A DNA stretch of 7,968 bases from Methanosarcina sp. UBA293 (GTDB lineage: Archaea > Halobacteriota > Methanosarcinia > Methanosarcinales > Methanosarcinaceae). Under the pieces are notes generated by a model. The model worked only from the letters and a program-made list of their open reading frames with translations. It was not told the origin of the DNA and made no database searches. The first letter of the stretch is position 1. Each line of letters starts with the position of its first letter. This document shows positions 1-6,131 of this stretch, piece after piece. The stretch covers positions 1 to 7,968 of the forward strand of contig DALS01000052.1 of the NCBI GenBank assembly GCA_002499445.1, in the 5' to 3' direction. The translations under genes were made by a program, and so were the position numbers.

Positions 1-310
1 AAAATAATGAATTTTCATAAATTTAAACTGAGCAGCAAGATCTGAATATACTTATCTTGTTTCAGCCTCTTTCATCTGATGTAGATAGGTTTTCTACAGA
101 GCCTAATTTTGCACTTTACGGTGGGGAAAAAATAAAAATCGAAGTAAAATCTATTTCTTTATTGGTAATTCCGGGGGTGTGGCAGCATTAACTGTTTTTC
201 TCTTTATTTCTATCGTTCAGAAGCCTATGTTTGATACTTATGTCAAAAGTCCCTTCTTTTCTTCTTTTCAAAGTTTGTTTGATGTGTTTTTCGTATGTTT
301 GGTGTTGTGA
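1..310 (+). pseudogene. Decayed 3' end of a membrane-protein gene, truncated by the window edge
   Basis: No intact gene is present, but two reading frames look like protein. One runs from 27 to about 150 and includes the segment FSTEPNFALYGGEKIKIEV. The other runs from about 152 to a TGA at 308-310 and includes GNSGGVAALTVFLFISIVQ, a plausible membrane-spanning helix, followed by KPMFDTYVKSPFF. Joining them near 150 needs one frameshift, and joining the first frame to bases 1-26 needs another. The codons in these stretches resemble those of the real genes nearby more than random AT-rich spacer. I do not recognise the family. Alternatively this is non-coding DNA that reads well by chance. The forward direction matches the rest of the window. 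Confidence 0.3.
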
Positions 311-360
311 TTTCTTACTCTATCCAATTTAAGAATTATTTACTTTGTTTTATCTATCAA

Positions 361-409
361 AATCAACGCCCTGCTGAAAAATCAAGGGCGTTGATTCTGT
401 AAACGCCCT
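361..409 (+). other. Three-segment inverted repeat forming mutually exclusive hairpins
   Basis: AATCAACGCCCT (361-372) is perfectly complementary to AGGGCGTTGATT (385-396), giving a 12-bp stem with a 12-base loop. A third segment, AACGCCCT (402-409), can pair with AGGGCGTT (385-392) instead, giving an 8-bp stem. The middle segment cannot pair with both, so the two hairpins exclude each other, as in attenuators and riboswitches. No T-tract follows. It lies about 385 bases before the proposed mtpC start and 50 bases after the decayed gene. It could be part of a long mtpC leader, a small RNA, the end of the upstream transcript, or a protein-binding DNA repeat. The pairing is seen directly; the role is unknown. 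Confidence 0.5.
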
Positions 410-691
410 CGATAAAGAATAAACAGTTCAGGTCTTGTGAAGACTATCTGCAGAATTCACTGGTTTGCTGCTTAAAGGTTCTTTCTTTTAATCCTTATCC
501 CTTCTTTTTTTATGGATGCCTTTAAAAAACAGCTCTTTAATTTTATCCAAATTACTTGATTTATTAAATGATAATGATTTTTTAATGCTTTCTTTATTTT
601 TATTGAGCAACATCTTTTATTGAAGGTATTAATTTTTCAGATGACGGTTATTATATCTATTTTTGAATCTTATAATTGCTTGTTATGAGAA
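410..691. other. AT-rich spacer without a gene
   Basis: I see no convincing open reading frame, RNA gene or strong hairpin here. TATA-like stretches occur around 646-656 and 667-674 and could serve an upstream mtpC promoter with a leader of roughly 100 bases, but none stands out from the AT-rich background. Confidence 0.5.
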
Positions 692-715
692 TAGGGAAGA
701 TCCGGATTTTTCCTA
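692..715. promoter_or_regulatory. 24-bp dyad upstream of mtpC, candidate MsrH operator
   Basis: The half TAGGGAAGATCC is followed directly by GGATTTTTCCTA. Ten of the 12 symmetric positions are complementary and the other two are G-T, around an ATCCGGAT core (700-707). Its centre is about 45 bp upstream of a TATA-like TTTAAATG (751-758), where archaeal activators often bind. The known need for MsrH to transcribe mtpCAP makes it a candidate operator. If transcription starts further upstream, the same bases would form an RNA hairpin with a CCGG loop. The symmetry is seen; the binding protein is inferred. Confidence 0.4.
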
Positions 716-750
716 GTATTTTTTCATATGCAAATGGAAGTTATTGAATC

Positions 751-758
751 TTTAAATG
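751..758 (+). promoter_or_regulatory. Candidate mtpC TATA box
   Basis: TTTAAATG lies 36 bases before the Shine-Dalgarno-supported ATG at 794. A start about 26 bases downstream of the box would give a leader of some 14 bases containing the Shine-Dalgarno site. The box is not a strong match in AT-rich DNA, and Methanosarcina methyltransferase operons often have long leaders, so an upstream promoter near 646-674 is also possible. Confidence 0.3.
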
Positions 759-782
759 CGGAGTATTTAGTGCGATTTATAA

Positions 783-788
783 GAGGTG
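783..788 (+). promoter_or_regulatory. Shine-Dalgarno site that decides the mtpC start
   Basis: GAGGTG is complementary to the 3' end of archaeal 16S rRNA and sits 5 bases before the ATG at 794. The in-frame ATG codons at 728 and 734 have no purine-rich site at the right distance, so 794 is preferred. Confidence 0.6.
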
Positions 789-793
789 TCAAA

Positions 794-1588
794 ATGGATG
801 ATTTGCCGGAAGAAGTCCACGGATTAATAGAAGAGCTGGATGAAGCAGCAGAAGATGAAGATCTGGATAAAATCGAAGAGCTCACTCAGGCGCTTTTAAA
901 AACGGGAGTTGATGTGGAAGCAATTACTCTTAAAAAACTCTCTCTTCTCGTAATGGAAGGTGAGGAAGAAATGGCCCAGGGCTGGACAAGGGTGGCAATT
1001 CATGCAGGGCTCGATCCCTTTAAGATCCTTATTGGGGGACTTGCTGAGGGCATGACTCTGATTGGTAAAAAATACGAAATAGGAGAAGCTTTTGTTCCTC
1101 AACTTCTGATAGCTTCAAGCGCAATGTACGGTGGTATGGATCTTTTGGATCCTTATCTGAAACGGGAAGAAGATATGGCTTCAAAGCCGGCAACTGTTAT
1201 CATTGGCACTGTTGAGGGTGATGTCCATGATATCGGGAAAAGCCTTGTGAAAACCCTGCTAAGTGCAAACGGTTTCAATTGCGTTGATCTTGGAAATGAT
1301 GTCCCAGCTTCAAGGTTTATTGAAGCTGCAAGTGAATACAGGGCAACAGCAATCTCCATGAGTACCTTGATGACAACTACTATGGCTGAGATGCCAAGGG
1401 TTATTAGTATGCTTAAAGAAGAAGGTATAAGGGACAAGGTAATGGTGATGGTTGGTGGTGCTCCGGTAACAACAGAATATGCTTCTCAGATTGGGGCAGA
1501 TGTTTCTCCCCACGATGCAGCCAGTGCAGCAAGCTGGTTAAAGTCATCTGTCTTTGGTTATCCGCCTGAATGTGCAAGATGGGATTGA
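794..1588 (+). CDS. mtpC: Methyltransferase corrinoid protein MtpC
   Basis: This 264-residue cobalamin protein carries the methyl group between MMPA and MtpA in the cytoplasm. After an acidic N-terminus comes the four-helix cap domain (about residues 40-123), then the Rossmann-like B12 domain (about 131-250). The base-off/His-on motif D-x-H-x-x-G is at D143-H145-G148 (within GTVEGDVHDIG), with H145 the expected lower cobalt ligand. The S-x-L motif is S190-T191-L192 and the GG motif G221-G222. The length fits MtaC, MtbC and MttC. The frame is open back to an ATG at 728 (286 residues), but only 794 has a Shine-Dalgarno site, so the first 22 residues are probably not translated. It is first in the mtpC-mtpA-mtpP cluster, 66 bases before mtpA. 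The corrinoid family is certain; the symbol rests on gene order with mtpA, mtpP and msrH. Confidence 0.88.
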   Translation: MDDLPEEVHGLIEELDEAAEDEDLDKIEELTQALLKTGVDVEAITLKKLSLLVMEGEEEMAQGWTRVAIHAGLDPFKILIGGLAEGMTLIGKKYEIGEAFVPQLLIASSAMYGGMDLLDPYLKREEDMASKPATVIIGTVEGDVHDIGKSLVKTLLSANGFNCVDLGNDVPASRFIEAASEYRATAISMSTLMTTTMAEMPRVISMLKEEGIRDKVMVMVGGAPVTTEYASQIGADVSPHDAASAASWLKSSVFGYPPECARWD

Positions 1589-1654
1589 ACATTTATATGT
1601 TTTATTTTCAGAACTTATTCTTACTTTAATTATTAATACAAAAAGGAGATAAAA

Positions 1655-2689
1655 ATGGTAGCCGAGATGACCTCAAAAGAAAGGGTCTTTGCAATGCTCA
1701 ACCGAAAAAAGGTTGACAGGATTCCTGTGATTACAGGCTCTACCATGGTCAAGGAATATATCGAGAAAAGTGGAAGTATCTGGCCTGATTATCACTCAAA
1801 TCCAGAGATGATGGTTAACACCGCAGGTCTCATGTACACCGACGCTGGACTTGACAACATTGTCGTACCTTTTGGTATGTTCATAGAGTCTCATGCTCTT
1901 GGCCTTGAAGTAAAAATGGGAAGAATCGATATCCAGCCCTCAGTACGGAGCTTTTTTAGTAAGCCAGAAGAGGTAAAATACGACAACTTCCTCGAAGATA
2001 AGTATGTAAAAGGCACTCTTGGTGCCATCACGCTGGCAAAAGAAAGATTCCCAGATGCAGCTATCACTGCTTTTCTTGTTGCTCCTGTGACACTTGCAGG
2101 CGACCTTATGGGAGCCGAGAACCTTTCCATGCTCAGCATTAAGTGCCTTCAAAAAGAAAAACAGATGCAGAAGATGAAGGACTGGATCTCTGTTGCCCTC
2201 GAGATTAACAGGATTTATGCAAGAGCCTGTGTCGAAGCCGGGGCAGACGTTCTTTACTATTCCGATGCATCCGCGTCTCCTAATCTGGTAATGCCTGAGT
2301 TCTACTATGAAATAGGCGTTCCGGCAGAAAAGGAACTCGGAGATTTCGTCCACTCCCTTGGCTGCCCCTGGGAACTTCACATCTGTGGAGATACTACTCC
2401 TATCATTGAAGGGATGGCAGCCACGGGTGCAAATTGCCTAAGTGTTGAGCAGGCTGTCAAGATGTATGAAGCGATAAAGATTGCAGGTGAAGTGCCTGTT
2501 GCTGGAAATCTTACTCCTCTCCTCATGGTAGAAGGCAGCGAAGAGCAGATTACGGGGGCGGTCAGGAACGCCCTTGACGACGGAGCAAAGGCAAGTATGC
2601 TTGGTTGTGGAACTCCACCTCTCAGCACTTCTGATAGGCTCAAAACCTGGGTCAAGGCTGTAGCTGATTGGTCAGCAGAAAAGCTTTGA
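1655..2689 (+). CDS. mtpA: Methylcobamide:CoM methyltransferase MtpA (UroD superfamily)
   Basis: This 344-residue cytoplasmic zinc enzyme of the MtaA/MtbA/MtsA group transfers the methyl group from methyl-Co(III) MtpC to coenzyme M. The fold begins with SKERVFAMLNRKKVDRIPV (residues 7-25), typical of UroD-like methyltransferases. The zinc ligands of the family, H-x-C plus a distant Cys, are H242, C244 (in LHICGD) and C318 (in MLGCGTPP). The length equals that of MtaA. The ATG has a GGAG site at 1645-1648, 6 bases upstream. It lies 66 bases after mtpC with no terminator between, so the two are probably co-transcribed. No gene for a separate substrate-to-corrinoid methyltransferase (an MtaB or MttB equivalent) is present. 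MtpA therefore probably also demethylates MMPA, as MtsA does with MtsB. Enzyme class is certain; substrate comes from the recalled locus. Confidence 0.9.
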   Translation: MVAEMTSKERVFAMLNRKKVDRIPVITGSTMVKEYIEKSGSIWPDYHSNPEMMVNTAGLMYTDAGLDNIVVPFGMFIESHALGLEVKMGRIDIQPSVRSFFSKPEEVKYDNFLEDKYVKGTLGAITLAKERFPDAAITAFLVAPVTLAGDLMGAENLSMLSIKCLQKEKQMQKMKDWISVALEINRIYARACVEAGADVLYYSDASASPNLVMPEFYYEIGVPAEKELGDFVHSLGCPWELHICGDTTPIIEGMAATGANCLSVEQAVKMYEAIKIAGEVPVAGNLTPLLMVEGSEEQITGAVRNALDDGAKASMLGCGTPPLSTSDRLKTWVKAVADWSAEKL

Positions 2690-2766
2690 TCAGGTTATAT
2701 AATATCTGGAAATCACTGTTTTTAAAATAAAACTTCGTAAAAACAGTCAAAGATTTCTATACTGAC

Positions 2767-2828
2767 ATAAAGGTGTCTAAAAGCCTGGATCTTCCTTTTA
2801 GCAATGCCTGAAACCTGGACGCCTTTAT
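2767..2828 (+). other. Hairpin in the mtpA-mtpP intercistronic region
   Basis: ATAAAGGTGTC (2767-2777) pairs with GACGCCTTTAT (2818-2828) over 11 bp with one G-T pair. Inside, CTAAAAG (2777-2783) can pair with CTTTTAG (2795-2801). The arm ends 30 bases before the mtpP Shine-Dalgarno site and is followed by TTTACTTATTG, a weak T-rich tail. It could be a partial terminator, a processing site or a stability element that sets transporter level relative to the enzymes. The published transcriptional unit runs through it, so full termination is unlikely. Confidence 0.5.
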
Positions 2829-2858
2829 TTTACTTATTGTTTTAATTTACTGTTGTCT

Positions 2859-2862
2859 GGAG
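2859..2862 (+). promoter_or_regulatory. Shine-Dalgarno site that decides the mtpP start
   Basis: GGAG lies 8 bases before the ATG at 2871. An upstream in-frame TTG at 2853 would put this site inside the coding region and has no purine-rich site of its own. Confidence 0.6.
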
Positions 2863-2870
2863 CGATAGCT

Positions 2871-4238
2871 ATGGGAATAAATCAAGATAAAGTGAATAAA
2901 GTAATGAAATATCGCTGGGTAGTATTTATCATTTTGGCTCTAGCATACTTCTTCGTGTATTTCCACCGTGTTTCTACCGCAGTAGTTGCATCTGATATCA
3001 TGGGTACATTCGGAATTGGAGCTGCATCTATTGGGCTTCTTGGTTCCGCTTACTTCTATGCATACACTGCCATGCAGCTTCCAAGTGGCATTCTTACTGA
3101 TATCTGGGGTGTCAAAAAGACTGCAGGCATCTTTACCCTTCTGGCTGCCGCAGGAGCTATCCTTACAGGTGTTGCATCAAGCTTCACGATGGTTCTTATC
3201 GGAAGGGTGCTTATCGGGATTGGTGTGGCAATGGTCTACATTCCGGTAATGAAGGTTCTTGCAATCTGGTTTAAGAAAAATGAGTTTGCCTCTATGTCGG
3301 GGGTTCTGCTCGCAGTCGGAAACATTGGTGCGTTGAGTGCTGCAGGTCCTCTTGCCATAATGGCTGCGTTCTTCGGAGACTGGCAGAAGGTCTTCCTGAT
3401 GCTCGGAATCTTTTCGGTACTTCTTGCAGTGGGCATCTTCATGCTTGTGAAAGAGAAGCCTGAGGACATGGGCTGTCCTTCTATTGCTGAGATTGAAGCT
3501 CAAGAAAAAGGGGAAAACTATGTACCTCCAAAGGCTGTTGCAATGATCCCCATGGGAGAAGCTCTCAGGCAGACCTTCAGCGCCGGAATGAAGTTCTGGC
3601 CCATCTCAATCTGGTACTTCTTCATGTACGGAAGCCTTATGGTCTACCAGGGACTTTGGGGGGGCCCTTTCTTCAGGGATGTGCTCGGCTGGGACAAAGC
3701 TACCTATGCGGGTATCCTTTCTGTAATAGCGATTGGTATGATCTTTGGCTGTCCGATAGCCGGTTACCTTTCGGACAAAGTGCTTAAGTCCAGAAAAAAA
3801 GTCTTGCTTGCAGGTACAGCCGTCTACATTGTACTCTGGGGTGTTATCTGGTTTCAGGCAGGAAACATTACAAGTACCACTGCTTATTCCGTCATTCACT
3901 TCCTCTTCGGATTCTTTGGTGGTTTCTTTGTTGTCTCCTATGCCCAGGTTAAAGACTGGTTCCCTGCGTCAATCGTAGGGACCGCAACAGGTGCATACAA
4001 TATCTTTCCCTTCCTTGGTGGGGCTATCTTCATGACCATAACCGGGAAGATGATGGAAGTTAACAGTGGAGCCACAGCTTCCGTAGCTCAGTACAAGTCT
4101 GTCTGGTTTCTCATGTTTGTATGTATGATTTTTGCATTCCTCTGCCTTGTGGTTTCTAAAGAAAAAGGTTCAGAAGATATTGCAGGACCCGTAAAAGTTA
4201 CTGATGTAAACGAAGTACCTGCAAGTTCGCAGAGGTAA
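2871..4238 (+). CDS. mtpP: Major facilitator superfamily transporter MtpP
   Basis: This 455-residue membrane protein has about 12 hydrophobic helices; the first (residues 17-31) ends in YFHR, as in many MFS organic-anion carriers. The MFS signature between helices 2 and 3 is G73-ILTD-I-W-G80-V-K82-K83 with the conserved D77. A related half-motif, GYLSDKVLKSRKK (298-310), sits between helices 8 and 9. A hydrophilic loop (about 195-230) separates the two six-helix halves, and the last 25 residues are a polar cytoplasmic tail. The likely cargo is MMPA or its demethylated product, inferred only from co-transcription with mtpC and mtpA; the sequence does not fix substrate or direction. The start is ATG at 2871, giving 6 fewer residues than the TTG at 2853. 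The gap of 181 bases after mtpA contains a hairpin. Confidence 0.87.
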   Translation: MGINQDKVNKVMKYRWVVFIILALAYFFVYFHRVSTAVVASDIMGTFGIGAASIGLLGSAYFYAYTAMQLPSGILTDIWGVKKTAGIFTLLAAAGAILTGVASSFTMVLIGRVLIGIGVAMVYIPVMKVLAIWFKKNEFASMSGVLLAVGNIGALSAAGPLAIMAAFFGDWQKVFLMLGIFSVLLAVGIFMLVKEKPEDMGCPSIAEIEAQEKGENYVPPKAVAMIPMGEALRQTFSAGMKFWPISIWYFFMYGSLMVYQGLWGGPFFRDVLGWDKATYAGILSVIAIGMIFGCPIAGYLSDKVLKSRKKVLLAGTAVYIVLWGVIWFQAGNITSTTAYSVIHFLFGFFGGFFVVSYAQVKDWFPASIVGTATGAYNIFPFLGGAIFMTITGKMMEVNSGATASVAQYKSVWFLMFVCMIFAFLCLVVSKEKGSEDIAGPVKVTDVNEVPASSQR

Positions 4239-4420
4239 AGGTGAGAGTTGAGCGGCTTGAAATCTCCAATATTCAAACAAGTGTTACAACAATAAAAAAT
4301 TGAAGGTAAATGGTTCTTTGCTAAATTTTGCAGGAATAGTTGCTTTCCCAAAGCGTACAAGATCCTTGAATTAAAAATGGTTCCATATTCATCGATGTGT
4401 GCTAGATTGTGTGTGGTAAG

Positions 4421-4428
4421 TATAAATA
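4421..4428 (+). promoter_or_regulatory. TATA box of a candidate small RNA
   Basis: TATAAATA preceded by GGTAAG is a good archaeal box A with a purine-rich BRE. It lies 183 bases after mtpP and over 800 bases before msrH, so it would serve a separate transcript starting near 4447-4452. No gene with a Shine-Dalgarno site follows; two hairpins do. Confidence 0.4.
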
Positions 4429-4447
4429 GTCCCGCAAAAAAGTGAAG

Positions 4448-4590
4448 AGCTTCATTTACACTTTACCTTTTTAGGGTAAGGTGATTCCTCCTTTCAGAAA
4501 GAAAATGCGAAATTAAAGACATAAAACCGGATACAACATTAAACGCTGGTGGCAGTTTCTGTAATTTTATTTTACAGTCGCTGCCATCTA
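4448..4590 (+). ncRNA. Candidate structured small RNA with an anti-Shine-Dalgarno stretch
   Basis: A TATA box (4421-4428) precedes a 9-bp hairpin, CACTTTACC (4459-4467) with GGTAAGGTG (4475-4483), one G-T pair and a TTTTTAG loop. Next comes TTCCTCCTTTC (4485-4495), whose CCTCCT is complementary to the Shine-Dalgarno core AGGAGG and appears unpaired. The region ends in a two-part hairpin (4550-4586). This is the layout of a trans-acting RNA that masks ribosome binding sites, for which M. mazei sRNA41 is a precedent. AAAGGAG at the mtpA site could pair with it over about 7 bases. Ends are estimated from the TATA position and the last hairpin. Alternatively the two hairpins lie in the mtpP 3' untranslated region, with the second as the operon terminator. 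Confidence 0.35.
4550..4586 (+). terminator. Two-part hairpin, possible terminator
   Basis: TGGCAG (4550-4555) pairs with CTGCCA (4581-4586), and inside a 3x3 internal loop CTGTAA (4559-4564) pairs with TTACAG (4572-4577), leaving a 7-base AT loop. TCTATTCTTC follows, only moderately T-rich. It could end the candidate small RNA or a read-through mtpCAP transcript, or simply stabilise the RNA. Confidence 0.45.
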
Positions 4591-4635
4591 TTCTTCAAAA
4601 ATATACTCTTCAAAGATAAGTAATAATGCTTTTAA

Positions 4636-4703
4636 TCTCTTTTTACAGTATATATTTTTCTATTTTCAAGTTTCTCTTTACAGCATAAATTTCTATTTTC
4701 AAA
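4636..4703. repeat. Tandem duplication of a roughly 34-bp T-rich unit
   Basis: Copy one (4636-4670) and copy two (4671-4703) align end to end. They share TTTACAG, an ATA-ATTT block and CTATTTTCAA, with small length differences in the T runs. TTTACAG also occurs in the hairpin just upstream (4571-4577). It is most simply a replication-slippage duplication in AT-rich DNA. Confidence 0.55.
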
Positions 4704-5167
4704 CGCCTGTTAAATTTTGAAATTTATTGCTCTTGAGTTAATCCTTTATTTTCATCCCGGTCATTTTATTTTAGCATGAAAGTGCTTTCAAGTACTTTCA
4801 TTTCTTTGTGCTTGTTATTCGAAGAATTTCATATGCGTTTTATTTGATTTTCTTTCGGATATAAGCTCCAAAGGTAGATGAAATATTCTTCAAGCTGACA
4901 GTCCCTAGGACAATCATTATTATCCAGACTTGTGGAAGGCTTCTTTGTAACTTATATACAGAAAGAAAGTTTTGAGCTGGTTTCAGAGTTGAAGGAAATT
5001 TTTCAGATATATTTAATCTGAAAAGAGATATCATTTGCCTTTGTGCTTTATAATCTTTTTGATCATACAAAAATAATAATCTTTTTAATATAAGGAAACT
5101 ATACTAATCTGCTAATATTACTGCATTTATTTATTATTTATTCTGAATAAATTTGCCTATTTTCCAT
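4704..5167. other. AT-rich spacer upstream of msrH
   Basis: No convincing gene is seen. A reverse-strand frame at 4840-5070 (76 residues) ends in a hydrophobic stretch and a basic tail (AYIRKKIK) but lacks a Shine-Dalgarno site. The direct repeat GAAAGTGCTTTCAAGTACTTTC around 4778-4799 is low-complexity. The rest is featureless AT-rich sequence. Confidence 0.45.
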
Positions 5168-5179
5168 CGAAATTTATGG
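5168..5179 (+). promoter_or_regulatory. Candidate msrH promoter
   Basis: CGAAATTTATGG resembles an archaeal BRE (CGAAA) followed by a TATA box (TTTATGG). A start about 25 bases downstream, near 5200, gives a leader of about 45 bases. This fits msrH having its own promoter, as reported for its constitutive monocistronic transcript. Confidence 0.4.
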
Positions 5180-5233
5180 CGTTGTTTTATTGTGTTTGAA
5201 GTTATTTCATTTTTAAGGTCATTTATAAACTAT

Positions 5234-5240
5234 GGTGATC
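5234..5240 (+). promoter_or_regulatory. Shine-Dalgarno site that supports the msrH TTG start
   Basis: GGTGATC matches the downstream half of the archaeal consensus AGGAGGTGATC over 7 bases and ends 4 bases before the TTG at 5245. The usual GGAGG core is absent; pairing would use the more 5' part of the anti-Shine-Dalgarno. Confidence 0.5.
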
Positions 5241-5244
5241 GAGA

Positions 5245-6099
5245 TTGGACCCCTCATGCTTAATAAAAACAATCTTTTTCTCTGAAAAAAGAAAAAATGT
5301 ACTGGTTCTCTTACTAAGAGAAGGACCTAAGAAGATAGATGAAATCAAGGATGCACTTGATGTTAGTTCAAGTGCGTTGATGCCCCAGATTAGGAAGCTT
5401 CTTAAATGGGACCTTCTTACCTACGATTCTGCGGAGGACGTGTATAAACTGTCAGATATGGGGGCCTTAATTGTTGAAAAAATAGAAGAATTTCTTAATA
5501 TTGTAAATGTTTATGTGGAAAATCATGAATACTGGGAGACCCGTGATCTTAGTGAAATCCCCTATCATATGAGGAAGCGGATTGGGAATCTGACACATTG
5601 CGAACTTCTGGTAGCTGACCGTGATTGCCTTTTCGAGTTCCATCCGACTTTTGTTGACAATCTCATTAATTCCAAACATGTTATGATGACCAGTTCTACC
5701 TTCCAACCTCAAACCGTAAGTCTATTTTCAAAACTCCTTAGAAATAATTCCAAGCTATCTGTTGTGTTTACTGAATTAATTTTTGATAAATTTCTTGACG
5801 ATTTTCCTGAGCAGTTCAGGTGTTTTCTGTCTCATGAAAATATGAGCATCTCCATTCGCAGTGGACATATTGGTCCTCTTACCCTTGTCGTCACAGATAC
5901 CTTTATGGCCCTCTGGCTTTTTGACAAGAATGGAAGGTTTGATGGGACTACTTTGATAAGCTACGAAAAAAGTGCTCTTAAATGGGGCCAGGAACTTTTT
6001 ACTTATTACTCCAGTATTTCAAATATGGTTTATATCGATCAAAATTCCGGAAAAATGGAAGTCACCGGATATAATATTACAAAGACTAATATTTTTTGA
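5245..6099 (+). CDS. msrH: Msr-type transcriptional regulator MsrH
   Basis: This 284-residue cytoplasmic DNA-binding protein belongs to the Methanosarcina regulators that control individual methyltransferase operons. Residues 12-75 form a winged helix-turn-helix: EKRKNVLVLLLREGPKKIDE, a recognition region SSSALMPQIRKLLKWDLL (41-58), and a wing ending in YKLSDMGALIVEKIEEF. The C-terminal part (about 118-258) fits the FilR1 (DUF1724) domain of this family, presumed to sense a signal. Translation starts at TTG; the first residues, LIKTIFFSEKRKNVL, match the usual family start. In the recalled M. acetivorans work, MsrH is needed to transcribe mtpCAP, so it is an activator. It lies 1 kb downstream of mtpP with its own promoter and a short terminator. 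Ligand and binding site are unknown; the dyad at 692-715 is a candidate. Confidence 0.85.
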   Translation: MDPSCLIKTIFFSEKRKNVLVLLLREGPKKIDEIKDALDVSSSALMPQIRKLLKWDLLTYDSAEDVYKLSDMGALIVEKIEEFLNIVNVYVENHEYWETRDLSEIPYHMRKRIGNLTHCELLVADRDCLFEFHPTFVDNLINSKHVMMTSSTFQPQTVSLFSKLLRNNSKLSVVFTELIFDKFLDDFPEQFRCFLSHENMSISIRSGHIGPLTLVVTDTFMALWLFDKNGRFDGTTLISYEKSALKWGQELFTYYSSISNMVYIDQNSGKMEVTGYNITKTNIF

Positions 6100-6112
6100 T
6101 CAATTAGTTTTG

Positions 6113-6131
6113 AAGTTCCATGGGACTTTTT
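6113..6131 (+). terminator. msrH terminator
   Basis: AAGTTC (6113-6118) pairs with GGACTT (6123-6128), including one G-T pair, around a CATG loop. A run of five Ts (6127-6131) overlaps its end and further T-rich sequence follows to about 6165. It begins 14 bases after the msrH stop codon. Confidence 0.45.

Noticed and set aside
361..409. CRISPR-like array suggested by the repeated ACGCCCT segments
   Set aside because: Only three short segments, in alternating orientation, with no regular spacers or cas genes.
794..2689. Possible pyrrolysine (in-frame TAG) readthrough, as in methylamine methyltransferases
   Set aside because: mtpC and mtpA have no internal TAG in frame, both end at TGA, and neither belongs to the pyrrolysine-containing families.
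2986..3249. Forward 87-residue frame inside mtpP, and several reverse frames inside mtpC, mtpA and mtpP
   Set aside because: They lie wholly within well-supported genes in other frames and have no own signals or family features.
4377..4445. Forward 22-codon frame ending within the candidate small-RNA promoter
   Set aside because: No Shine-Dalgarno site, and it runs through the TATA box.
4840..5070. Reverse-strand frame of 76 residues with a hydrophobic C-terminal part, sharing TGAAACCAGCTCAA with 7811-7824
   Set aside because: No Shine-Dalgarno site, AT-rich start region, no recognised family, and a 14-base match is near chance for this window. It might be a gene remnant, but I cannot support it.
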